A stretch of DNA of 33,761 nt from Planctomicrobium sp. (GTDB taxonomy: Bacteria > Planctomycetota > Planctomycetia > Planctomycetales > Planctomycetaceae): the NCBI GenBank assembly GCA_030626405.1, contig DAOUPA010000009.1, positions 1 through 33,761 on the forward strand, written 5' to 3'. Shown piece after piece: positions 7,629-15,776 of this stretch; within the stretch, counting starts at the first letter, position 1, and each line of letters begins with the position of its first letter. The position numbers and the translations under genes are program-made. Under the pieces are notes generated by a model. That model was given only the letters and a program-made list of their open reading frames with translations. It was not told the origin of the DNA and ran no database searches.

Positions 7629-9344
7629 GTGTACGAAGGCTTCTTCGGTCTTTCGAAACGTCCTTTTTCGGCTGTTCCCAATCCTGAATCATTCATTGGA
7701 TTGGCACCAGTTCAAGAGTCGCTCGATGCGCTGCTCACTTGCGTCACTCAGTCGCGTGGCATTGCTGTGATCACCTCAGCTGCAGGTCTGGGAAAAACGT
7801 TGCTCTGCAAACGTCTGGCAGAAGTCGCCGAATCTCAGTTTCAAGCTCTGTACTTAAGTACATCTGCTTTCAGCACACGCCGCGCGTTGTTGCAAGCCAT
7901 TCTCTACGAATTCGGAATTGAATACGAAGGGCTGACTGAGCAGGAAGCACGGCTGAAAATTTTAGAAGCCGCCAGAGCCATCGCCGGCGAAGGACACAGG
8001 CTCCTTGTAATCGTTGACGAAGCTCACCTCTTGAATGCTCGCCTCTTTGAAGAATTACGAACTCTGACTGACTATGCCCCAGAGGGTGACACTCTCATTC
8101 GATTGGTCCTAAGCGGTCACTTCGAACTGGAAGAGAAACTGACCGACCCGTCGATGTCGGCCTTCAATCAACGCATTGGCTGTCAAATTTGTCTGGAACC
8201 GCTGACACTAGAACAGTCCGTAGAACTGATTATTGAGCGATTGCTTTGGGCCGGCGCCTCAGACATCGAAACGATTCTCACCGAGCCAGCTTTAGAGGCG
8301 ATCTGTCGTGCAGGTGATGGGAATCCTCGCTGTCTCTGCCAACTCGCAGACCACAGTTTTCTGCTCGCATTCGCAGAAGAACAAAAACCTGTCGAACGAG
8401 CAACAGTCGTCGCTGCCCTTGATGATTTGAAAGAGCTGCCCCTGCACTGGAACGATTTGCCCGACGAAAACTTCGTTGTTGAGACAGTGACGCTGCCAGA
8501 AGTCTTGGAGGTCGATCAAACAGACTCCCTGGAGATCTCCGAAGCCAATGAGTTGAAACTGGCCGACCGCTTTCCACTCACTGAAGAAGACAATCTCGAA
8601 GAAGAGGTTGAAGACGAAGGCATCTCCGGAGTCCATGTGCTCGCCGAAGAACCGGAACTGGAAGAAACGAAAATCTTTCATCAGGTAGAAGAGCCAGAAG
8701 TGGAGTACGCAGTCATCGAGGTCGGAGCAGGCATTGATTCCGATAGCATTTCTCACGCAGAGGAAAGTGCAGAGAATGAGAGTTGTCCACCCAGCGACAG
8801 CACCGAATCTGAAGAGCCTGTCATTTCACTTCATATCGAGACGTTACCGATTTCAATTGGCGAGCCACTTGAAGAAAGCGTTGACGAACCGGAGATGACG
8901 GACGAATCAGTTGTCGACAAATATGCAGAACTTGATCGTACTGCAGAACTTGAACCGGTGGCACAAGTTTCAGTGGAACCTCAGAATGAAATCGGTGAAG
9001 ACTCAGAAGAGTCTGTCTTTGATCCAGTCGATCTTTCTGACGCCGACCACGGGCAGAAAATCCTGGAAACCATCGAAGAACTGCGGCGAGAAATCGGCAG
9101 CGCCGTTGATGAATCTAAGGAACGTCTCGCGTCTCGACACGTGGACGACAACCTGGAAACGCGACACGAGCGAGATATCGTTGAGCCAGAACTCAAACCG
9201 CAAGCAGAAGAAAAATCCGCTCCGCAGACGCCAATCGATGCAGAGGACTCCTTCGATTCGGAACTCTCTCACCGATTCGCTGGACTCTTCACCCGACTCC
9301 GCCAACGCCGCCGACAGATTCAGGAGCAACAGCAAGCTCAGTAG
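7629..9344 (+). CDS. ExeA-like AAA ATPase with long acidic C-terminal extension
   Basis: The start is GTG 7629, giving MYEGFFGLSKRPF, the conserved beginning of the ExeA family. Walker A is SAAGLGKT (about 50-57) with Ser in place of the first Gly; Walker B is LLVIVDEAH with D130/E131. A winged-helix-like lid (about 205-275) includes GNPRCLCQLADHS. ExeA proteins are AAA ATPases that help assemble type II secretion secretins or act in transposition-like complexes. Residues about 290-520 form a strongly acidic, low-complexity tail rich in EE/EP/DE, ending in a basic segment (RLRQRRRQIQEQQQAQ). No secretin gene is nearby. The 3' end overlaps the convergent next gene by 7 bases. Confidence 0.85.
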   Translation: MYEGFFGLSKRPFSAVPNPESFIGLAPVQESLDALLTCVTQSRGIAVITSAAGLGKTLLCKRLAEVAESQFQALYLSTSAFSTRRALLQAILYEFGIEYEGLTEQEARLKILEAARAIAGEGHRLLVIVDEAHLLNARLFEELRTLTDYAPEGDTLIRLVLSGHFELEEKLTDPSMSAFNQRIGCQICLEPLTLEQSVELIIERLLWAGASDIETILTEPALEAICRAGDGNPRCLCQLADHSFLLAFAEEQKPVERATVVAALDDLKELPLHWNDLPDENFVVETVTLPEVLEVDQTDSLEISEANELKLADRFPLTEEDNLEEEVEDEGISGVHVLAEEPELEETKIFHQVEEPEVEYAVIEVGAGIDSDSISHAEESAENESCPPSDSTESEEPVISLHIETLPISIGEPLEESVDEPEMTDESVVDKYAELDRTAELEPVAQVSVEPQNEIGEDSEESVFDPVDLSDADHGQKILETIEELRREIGSAVDESKERLASRHVDDNLETRHERDIVEPELKPQAEEKSAPQTPIDAEDSFDSELSHRFAGLFTRLRQRRRQIQEQQQAQ

Positions 9345-10438
9345 TCGTAGTCGGGGCAAACGTAAACTGTCGCTTCAATCGGATCGCTAACCGTGCCACG
9401 TTTCTCGAATCTTCTGGTCAGGTGAAACTCTTCCAAGACTCGGTCAAACGCATCTGCCCCGGATTTCCCATCACAGATTCTACGAATCGTAGACATCATC
9501 TGCTCCCAGGCATCTTCCTCTTCGTCATCATCGTCTAAAATCGCATCTCCAATTTGCTCCGCAATATATGTTGCGGTAGTGAATTGATGCGCGAAGAAGA
9601 GTCGGTCACGAATCTCTTCCCATTCGCTGGCAGAATGGTCGCTTTGAGTCAGATAGTTTTTCTGCAACGCTTCCTCATATTCGTAGGACGCCTGATTCGC
9701 CCAAGCGTCTTGTATTGATGAAACCATCTGCGGATTGAATTCCGTCCCATCCTGTTGTGCGATCCGTCGAATTTCTGCTTCCGTTGGTCCGCCTCGTTTG
9801 ACTCGCCAGTCCATCTCGTCTGCGTATGCTTTTTCGAAACGTGGAACAAACTCACCTGCTGAGACTTTTGACCAGTCGCGTTGTGGTCGATCTTTGAGAA
9901 ATTTCTCAAACGCTTTTGCAGGCGTCGTGATTGCGGTCACGCGAACATTCGGATGCTCTTCGCGGTGGTCCATTTGGTTCTTCTGATCGGTAGTGATCGT
10001 AAATGACGCCTGCCCATCTTCCATCAAAGATGTGATATCAAACCACGTCCCGACCATGGGATGCTCGTATAAGACAGCGTATGTGGAAGACTCGACATGC
10101 AGCATCGCCCGAAGTTCCATCATCATCGGAGAGACATCAAAATCTCCGATTTGGTCAAATCCCTGTTCTTCCAGGTTCTTTGTCCATTCTTCGATTTGCT
10201 CTGCGTTTCCCCATTCGTGCCCTTCCAAACGCATCAACTGAATGCGAAGCGACGGAACATTTCCAGCGGCAAGAGCACTGCCGATGCCTTCGAATGCCTC
10301 GGCCAGTTGGTCCGTAAGATTCCCGGCCAGATTTTTAATTTTCCAGCGAACCCAAAAATATCCACCTACGACGAGGACTACGAGTGCGACGACAATTGCC
10401 ACAACAATTGCACCAACGAGTTGTAAAAACGCACTCAT
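9338..10438 (-). CDS. Hypothetical membrane-anchored protein
   Basis: 366 residues. An N-terminal helix (about 7-30, VGAIVVAIVVALVVLVVGGY) is followed by WVRWKIK, suggesting one anchor. The body is soluble and acidic, with a run DDDDEEEDAWEQ near residue 305 and a conserved-looking end EATVYVCPDYDY. No family is recognised. It is a single minus-strand gene, convergent with the ExeA-like gene (overlap 9338-9344) and divergent from the gene at 10603. Confidence 0.65.
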   Translation of the reverse strand: MSAFLQLVGAIVVAIVVALVVLVVGGYFWVRWKIKNLAGNLTDQLAEAFEGIGSALAAGNVPSLRIQLMRLEGHEWGNAEQIEEWTKNLEEQGFDQIGDFDVSPMMMELRAMLHVESSTYAVLYEHPMVGTWFDITSLMEDGQASFTITTDQKNQMDHREEHPNVRVTAITTPAKAFEKFLKDRPQRDWSKVSAGEFVPRFEKAYADEMDWRVKRGGPTEAEIRRIAQQDGTEFNPQMVSSIQDAWANQASYEYEEALQKNYLTQSDHSASEWEEIRDRLFFAHQFTTATYIAEQIGDAILDDDDEEEDAWEQMMSTIRRICDGKSGADAFDRVLEEFHLTRRFEKRGTVSDPIEATVYVCPDYDY

Positions 10439-10602
10439 TTATCGCTCCAGTAATAAACAAACCACTGTCAATCTTCACGAAGGATCATAACTGCACAAGA
10501 AGAGGCTCGCCATGAAGCGTTGAGACGGGTCCCGGATGCCTCGCTTCATTTCACTCGATTTCTTATGGAGGATACCGACGAACTTCGTTACCCTGAGAGT
10601 AG

Positions 10603-11724
10603 ATGTTCGTACGTTGTTACAAAAGAATGCTCTCACTCCTGTGGACTTCGCTGTTTGAACTTCACCCTTTGGACGATCCTGTGCAATTCCAGAAAGAATC
10701 CTCGCCAACACCCTACTTAAACCGTCGCGACCAGTATCGCATGTTGGGGCTTGTCGGTTTGCTCTTCCTGATCGTGCTTTCGATTGACTACACCCGCAAG
10801 CCTGAAAACTGGGCCTGGTTCTTTTCTCTTGATAAAAAGCAAAGCGACACGGAACTCAAAGAGTATTCTCTGGACGATCTCGATTTCCGTGTGAAAGAGC
10901 CTGAGCGCGGTGCACTCCCCGCTGACACTTTTGTTGTCGCGGACTCTGCAACAACGATTGATCTCGACGAGTTGGGATTCGATGTTGCACAAATCCCTCC
11001 TGAACTCCTCGAAGGTGTGCAAGACAAACGTGTGGGACTGTTGCGGATTGATCAGGAAGCAATGGACCGTGTCCTTAAACGGGTTCGTGCTCTGAAGCAA
11101 ACAGAACTCGAAGATGCTGCCGTTCATGATGTCGGCTTTCGCGTTGTTTTTACCGATGCAGAAAAACATCGCGGGCAATTAATTACCGTCGAAGGAACTC
11201 TGTGGAGATTTCAGAAGTACCCGTTCGGAGACCCAGAGTCAGAGGCTGACGATCTTTGGCAGGCGTGGTTCTTCAGTTCGGACTCCGGCAATAATCCCTG
11301 GGTTGTCTTCCTGACAGAAAAACCGCAAGGGCTCGCGACAGGGACCGGGCTGTCAGTCAATCGCAAGATTTCCCTTGCTGGTTACTTCTTTAAGAACTAC
11401 GGATATGCAACCGAAGAAGGATTGCATGTCGCACCGATGCTCATCGCCAAAACAATGACACTGAAACCGATCCCTGTCGCGACAGATACGAAAACCGAAA
11501 ACCTGAGCCTCTACATCTTCCTGATTCTGATGACGATTGGTCTGCTGTTCGGGCTGATGACCTGGTGGTTCGTCCGCAGCGACCGCAAGTTCGACAAAAG
11601 TCACCTCGCCGAAATCGCCGCTTCCCGACACGATGCCTCCCCAGAATTCATTTCCAGCCTAGCTGACCAACCTGCGAATGACCCGAACCAGCTTGTTTTT
11701 CCAGAGACTGAAAAGGAGCAGTGA
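10603..11724 (+). CDS. Hypothetical protein with two membrane segments
   Basis: Up to 373 residues. One hydrophobic helix lies at about 47-64 (MLGLVGLLFLIVLSIDY) and a second at about 305-325 (LYIFLILMTIGLLFGLMTWW). Between them is a soluble domain of about 235 residues including GQLITVEGTLWRFQKYPFG, possibly an OB-like barrel. The start is ambiguous: ATG 10603, ATG 10627 or GTG 10681. The last gives MQFQKESSPTPYLNRRDQYR and is attractive because the sequence becomes protein-like there. Not recognised; probably an envelope protein. The next gene begins 40 bases downstream. Confidence 0.65.
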   Translation: MFVRCYKRMLSLLWTSLFELHPLDDPVQFQKESSPTPYLNRRDQYRMLGLVGLLFLIVLSIDYTRKPENWAWFFSLDKKQSDTELKEYSLDDLDFRVKEPERGALPADTFVVADSATTIDLDELGFDVAQIPPELLEGVQDKRVGLLRIDQEAMDRVLKRVRALKQTELEDAAVHDVGFRVVFTDAEKHRGQLITVEGTLWRFQKYPFGDPESEADDLWQAWFFSSDSGNNPWVVFLTEKPQGLATGTGLSVNRKISLAGYFFKNYGYATEEGLHVAPMLIAKTMTLKPIPVATDTKTENLSLYIFLILMTIGLLFGLMTWWFVRSDRKFDKSHLAEIAASRHDASPEFISSLADQPANDPNQLVFPETEKEQ

Positions 11725-11764
11725 CAGGCCGATTTATTCACCCAAGGCCACACCCCATTCATCA

Positions 11765-12454
11765 ATGAACCTCGAAGCCGCAAAACTCGCACTCCGCCGT
11801 CGTGCGATTGTCCTTGAAATCGGCGGCTTTCGTCCGCCTGATAATGCTGATGCTAGCTGGTTCGGTCGGGTCAATTTGGCTCGCGAAGGCGAAGTGTGGC
11901 CTAAATCCGGCGACAGCCCAATGCAATCGCTCTGTCAAATCAATCTGACAGAAATGCCGTTCCGTCCTCCACGCCTAGACGACATCGAGTTCATCACCCT
12001 GTTCGTCGGGCCGGACGAACTGCCCGACAATACGCCCAGTGGAACAAACTGGTGCCTGCGAACTTATTCATCTCTCGATGAACTCGTACCTCTACAACAA
12101 AAAGAAACTGGAAGTCATATCAAGCAGTTTCCGATGCGTCCTCGCGTAGTCGAAGAAGATTACCCAAACTGGGAAGACGTAGAGATCGAACTGGATAAAG
12201 ACGTAGAAGACAACTACTACGACTATTTCACAAATGTCGACGGGTTAAAACTTGGTGGTTGGCCGACACTGATCCAATCCGAGATCTACTGGGCACCTTG
12301 GAACAAGCATCCAGCTCAACCGGAATATGTTCTTCAGGTCGATGCGACCGAAAAGGGGAACTGGATGTGGGGCGACAATGGCGTCGGCTACTTCGGTCGT
12401 GGTACAACACCCGACCACGAGAATGAATGGGCGTGTGAGTGGCAATGCTACTGA
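11765..12454 (+). CDS. DUF1963 (YwqG-like) domain protein
   Basis: 229 residues from ATG 11765; the open frame continues upstream but would overlap the previous gene. Family features: a WPKSGDSPMQSLCQINL block (about 44-60), LGGWPTLIQSE (about 165-175) and LQVDATEKGNWMWGDNGVGYF near the end, matching the DUF1963/YwqG pattern (W-P, F/L-x-Q-I, G-G-x-P-x-x-I-Q, G-D-x-G). The fold is known from YwqG but no biochemical role is established. Cytoplasmic, no signal peptide. Confidence 0.8.
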   Translation: MNLEAAKLALRRRAIVLEIGGFRPPDNADASWFGRVNLAREGEVWPKSGDSPMQSLCQINLTEMPFRPPRLDDIEFITLFVGPDELPDNTPSGTNWCLRTYSSLDELVPLQQKETGSHIKQFPMRPRVVEEDYPNWEDVEIELDKDVEDNYYDYFTNVDGLKLGGWPTLIQSEIYWAPWNKHPAQPEYVLQVDATEKGNWMWGDNGVGYFGRGTTPDHENEWACEWQCY

Positions 12455-12469
12455 ATCGCATGCCAACAT

Positions 12470-12503
12470 AAAAAAACGCTCCACCGCAGTAGCGGTCGAG
12501 CGT
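12470..12503 (-). terminator. Intrinsic terminator for the DUF1080 gene
   Basis: On the minus strand ACGCTC-G-ACCGC, loop TACT, GCGGT-G-GAGCGT forms an 11-bp stem with one internal mismatch, followed directly by a T7 run. It lies about 70 bases past the stop of the minus-strand gene 12576-13232. Confidence 0.85.
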
Positions 12504-12575
12504 GGGATTTGGGCGCGAATGGCTCTGACAGCCATTCGATGAACTCAGACGATCCTTAAAACGAAGTTGATAGAT

Positions 12576-13232
12576 TCAGTTCAGTTCCTTAATACGAAGG
12601 TTCCGCCAACTGACGTCGTACGGACCAGCCTCTTTTCCGATCCCATGAACTTGCAGGCCGATGAAGCCTTTTGAGTGTGTTTCATAAATCGGTTCGTCAG
12701 TTAAGTCTTCAATCGGTTGACCGTTGATGAACGTTTGAATTCGCGACCCTTTGGCAACGATGCGGAACTTATTCCATTCTCCGCTTTTCATGTTGTCGTG
12801 AGGTTTGAGGCGTTCCTCAGGTGTGAGCCAACCGCGACCGGTCGCTTCTCCGTAGACATAACCAGCTTCCGCCACGCCTGCTTCAATCTCAACTTGCGGA
12901 CCGTAAACGCGACCGAATTGATGGTCCCCCTTCTCTGGTGCTTTGGTCTTGGACCGAATCTGCACGCCAGAATTCAGAGCGTCGTGGACCTTGACTTCGA
13001 ATTCCAGTTCGAAGTCTCCATATCTCTTGACCGAACATAAAAAAGAGTTCGGACTGCCTTCTGCGGTACGTCCGACAATCGCGCCATCTTCGACGGCATA
13101 GCTGGCCCAGCCATTTTTCTGTGTCCAGCCCTCAAGAGATTTCCCATTGAACAAGGAAACCCAACCTTCCTCCGCCGCTACGAAATTCGAGGAAACCAGA
13201 AGTATAGATAGTGTCAACAGAATGCGTTTCAT
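12576..13232 (-). CDS. Secreted DUF1080 (3-keto-disaccharide hydrolase family) protein
   Basis: 218 residues with a signal peptide (KRILLTLSILLVSSNFVAAEE, cleavage about residue 20). The mature protein starts GWVSLFNGKSLEGW, the hallmark opening of DUF1080 proteins. It continues with YGDFELEFEVKV, SGVQIRSK, GPQVEIE, GEWNKFRIVAKGSRIQTFIN and GFIGLQVHG, in the order of this concanavalin-like beta-sandwich. Some members hydrolyse 3-keto-glycosides; planctomycetes carry many copies. The substrate is unknown. A sulfatase lies upstream on the same strand (gap about 115 bases), suggesting joint work on a sulfated glycan. Confidence 0.9.
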   Translation of the reverse strand: MKRILLTLSILLVSSNFVAAEEGWVSLFNGKSLEGWTQKNGWASYAVEDGAIVGRTAEGSPNSFLCSVKRYGDFELEFEVKVHDALNSGVQIRSKTKAPEKGDHQFGRVYGPQVEIEAGVAEAGYVYGEATGRGWLTPEERLKPHDNMKSGEWNKFRIVAKGSRIQTFINGQPIEDLTDEPIYETHSKGFIGLQVHGIGKEAGPYDVSWRNLRIKELN

Positions 13233-13347
13233 GGGTCTCTTTCTTGGTTTTTTGAAGCAGCCGCGATTGCGATCTGCAATTATTTAGAATCACACGAAAA
13301 GAAAAATGCAATGTGTCCATGTTGTGACACACGAAGATGAGCTTGCC

Positions 13348-14679
13348 TTAGTCCACCGACCACCAGCCATTGATTTTTTTCGTCAATAGCTCAACTTTGT
13401 CCAGATGTTCCATCGCGAGATCATTGTTTTCGTCTGGATCGTCACTCAAGTGGAAAAGTTCCGTCTTTGCGTCGGGCTCGCGACCGGGATGCGGCACGAT
13501 ACATTTCCAATCGCCATCGATCACCCAGCGAAAACGGAGACTGGCGACTGGATTCGTCATTGACTGAATGTCGTGTTCGAGGATCTCACCATAGATTGCC
13601 TTGCGATTGTCGACAGCTCGCTCATCGAGAAGGTTGATTCCGTCCAGGTTTTTCGGAACTTTGATACCGACAGCGGAAAGTACGGTCGGGACGATATCAA
13701 TTGAACTGGCGAGATGTTCGGTGTCCATTTTCGGCGTGACGTGGTTTCGCCAGCGAATCATGATTGGCGTACGAATTCCACCTTCGTATTGGGAACGCTT
13801 GGAGCGGGGGGCGTAGCGGCTGGCATCTTCTTTGTTGATCCAGCCATTATCGCAAACGTAAACGATGATCGTATCGTCTCCGACTTTCTTTTCGTCGAGA
13901 TGATCGAGCAACTGACCGCAGGTTTCATCGAACCAATCGCACATCGCCCAGTATTTCGCAACTGGCAAGTGAGGTGTTTTGTCTTTGTATTTATTGAGCA
14001 ATCGTGCTGGCGGATTGTGTGGAGTGTGAGGCAGGAACGGGGCGTAGTAGACGAAGAAAGGCTTTTTGTTTTCGATGGACTCGTCGATGAAATTAAACAC
14101 CGGCTCCAGTCCTTGCCGACCAATTTTCAGCCCATTGTCTCCGTGCCGCCCACCTTTCGTGCGGTCGCCATGAGTCATTCCATGCGTGAAGCCACCACGA
14201 GAGAAATGACCTTCCCACCATTTTCCGGATTGATGCGAAACATATCCGAAGTTCTCATGGAGAAAATCGGCGAGTGTTGTTTCGTCGTCGATGTGTTCGA
14301 TGTACTTGTTGCGAATCGGAAGATAACGCGGGTCCGCAACGATTTTTCTTTTGGATGCGCCGACGAGATCACTCGGCGGAGGTGGGTCGTTGCCGACGAT
14401 TCCATGTTGATGTGGATAGCGACCAGTCACGATTGTCGTGAGTGATGGTCGGCACAAACTGTCCGGTACGTATCCTCGCTGGAACGTCAACGATTCGGCA
14501 GCCAGTTTGTCGAGATGCGGCGTTTGAATCTGAGGATGTCCCATAAACTTGTAATCGCCCCAGGCTTGATCATCGGAGATGATCAGCACCACGTTCGGTG
14601 GCGCGGCTTGAAGCTGCATTGCAAAAACAGTGAGCGAAAGGACGGCAAACGCGAATAGAACAGCTGAACGAAAAAACAT
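13348..14679 (-). CDS. Secreted sulfatase family protein with atypical CRPSL motif
   Basis: 443 residues with a signal peptide (residues 1-25, ending LQAA). The alkaline-phosphatase-like fold is shown by NVVLIISDDQAWGD (metal ligands D36/D37), TPHLDKLAAES, the active-site block DSLCRPSLTTIVTGRYPHQHG, and the distal metal site in IVYVCDNGW. The classic maturation motif C-x-P-x-R, read by formylglycine-generating enzyme, appears here as C76-R-P-S-L80, with Leu in place of Arg. It probably hydrolyses sulfate esters of polysaccharides in the periplasm if matured. The gene lies upstream of the DUF1080 gene on the same strand. Confidence 0.9.
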   Translation of the reverse strand: MFFRSAVLFAFAVLSLTVFAMQLQAAPPNVVLIISDDQAWGDYKFMGHPQIQTPHLDKLAAESLTFQRGYVPDSLCRPSLTTIVTGRYPHQHGIVGNDPPPPSDLVGASKRKIVADPRYLPIRNKYIEHIDDETTLADFLHENFGYVSHQSGKWWEGHFSRGGFTHGMTHGDRTKGGRHGDNGLKIGRQGLEPVFNFIDESIENKKPFFVYYAPFLPHTPHNPPARLLNKYKDKTPHLPVAKYWAMCDWFDETCGQLLDHLDEKKVGDDTIIVYVCDNGWINKEDASRYAPRSKRSQYEGGIRTPIMIRWRNHVTPKMDTEHLASSIDIVPTVLSAVGIKVPKNLDGINLLDERAVDNRKAIYGEILEHDIQSMTNPVASLRFRWVIDGDWKCIVPHPGREPDAKTELFHLSDDPDENNDLAMEHLDKVELLTKKINGWWSVD

Positions 14680-14825
14680 TGATCACCTTTTAAATGGTGT
14701 TTAGGAACGGACCTCAGCGATTTTGATGCTCGCGACCTGCATTCTTATCGATCATGACTCATTCGCCAAGTCGGAGGCCACACACTTTAACTGTGCGTCT
14801 AAAAATACGTAACAAGAGACGCCGC

Positions 14826-15698
14826 TCAAGTATCTTCTTCGAATCCGGGTTCGGGCAGAATGATTGGATCCTGCTCTTTGTATGCGGTCATCCAAAAAGT
14901 GAGCACAGCCAGTGGAGCACCAGCACTGGCAATTCGAATAAGCGTCGAATCGTAGCCTTCGAAACCGTATGCAAAGGTATAACTGGCAGCTGTTGTCAGG
15001 CCCCAAAGCACTAAGAGGAATGCAACGAAACGATTTCGTGAACTCATCAACGACACGGCAGCTACGATATCGACAACCCCAACAACTGCGAGGACTTGCC
15101 GTGCCTGGGCTGGCTCAATGGCTTTATCAAACAGATTCTGGGCAGAAAGAGTGACCAGCTCGACGAATTCACCGCCATTCTGAAACTGATATAACGCCAT
15201 CAAGCCCTGACCCAGGAACGTGACGGCGGTCGCCAACCGTAACATGCGAATAGAAGAGAGACAAAACGCGAGCGTAGGTTTCACTCGCGGTGGCCAGAAG
15301 TCGATGGCCAAAAGCGAAGTCGGGACGACGAAACGAACCGACTGCTCTGCCATTTCTAGCTGAGATTGAATTCCCGGTTCCAGAACAAGAAGCGAAACCG
15401 CCATGCCTGTTTGCCAAATGGTCAGTGGCATCAGAATCAACCACATCGGCCGAAAGAGCGTCACCACTCCGTATCCGATCAGGAAATAGGCAGCGTAATC
15501 CGTAAAGAGAACGACTTGCTCGTCAGACAAGTTGTAGTTGGATTTCAGCAACTTGAGAAAGATGTAGCTTTTCCCATGATGCAAATGGCTGGCGGCATAC
15601 CCCCAACATTGAATCGCAACGATGACCCGCAGCGTTGCCTGGACGAGGCGTATTCCTTTGGGAGAAGGTGTTTCGAATGGATTTTCTTGCTGCGACAT
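14826..15698 (-). CDS. DoxX-like polytopic membrane protein, function unknown
   Basis: 290 residues with about seven or eight hydrophobic helices. The first half (ATLRVIVAIQCWGYAASHLHHG, YFLIGYGVVTLFRP) and second half (RMLRLATAVTFLGQGLMAL, VVGVVDIVAAVSLM) look like two related four-helix units, as in DoxX-like proteins. No catalytic motif is seen. It begins 78 bases after the stop of the retron reverse transcriptase on the same strand, so co-transcription is possible. The family is otherwise ordinary in planctomycetes, so a retron effector role is only a hypothesis. Confidence 0.6.
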   Translation of the reverse strand: MSQQENPFETPSPKGIRLVQATLRVIVAIQCWGYAASHLHHGKSYIFLKLLKSNYNLSDEQVVLFTDYAAYFLIGYGVVTLFRPMWLILMPLTIWQTGMAVSLLVLEPGIQSQLEMAEQSVRFVVPTSLLAIDFWPPRVKPTLAFCLSSIRMLRLATAVTFLGQGLMALYQFQNGGEFVELVTLSAQNLFDKAIEPAQARQVLAVVGVVDIVAAVSLMSSRNRFVAFLLVLWGLTTAASYTFAYGFEGYDSTLIRIASAGAPLAVLTFWMTAYKEQDPIILPEPGFEEDT

Positions 15699-15776
15699 CG
15701 AACCGACAGAGTCCTTTCAACGAGGTTCTGCCGATTCTGAAGAGAGCGCCCGAAATTGTCTACAGTGAATTGAGGG

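Noticed and set aside
8278-8756. Minus-strand ORFs inside the ExeA-like gene
   Set aside because: Shadows caused by biased codon use in the acidic tail region.
13714-14445. Long (243-codon) plus-strand ORF antisense to the sulfatase
   Set aside because: A shadow of the sulfatase reading frame, which carries full family motifs.
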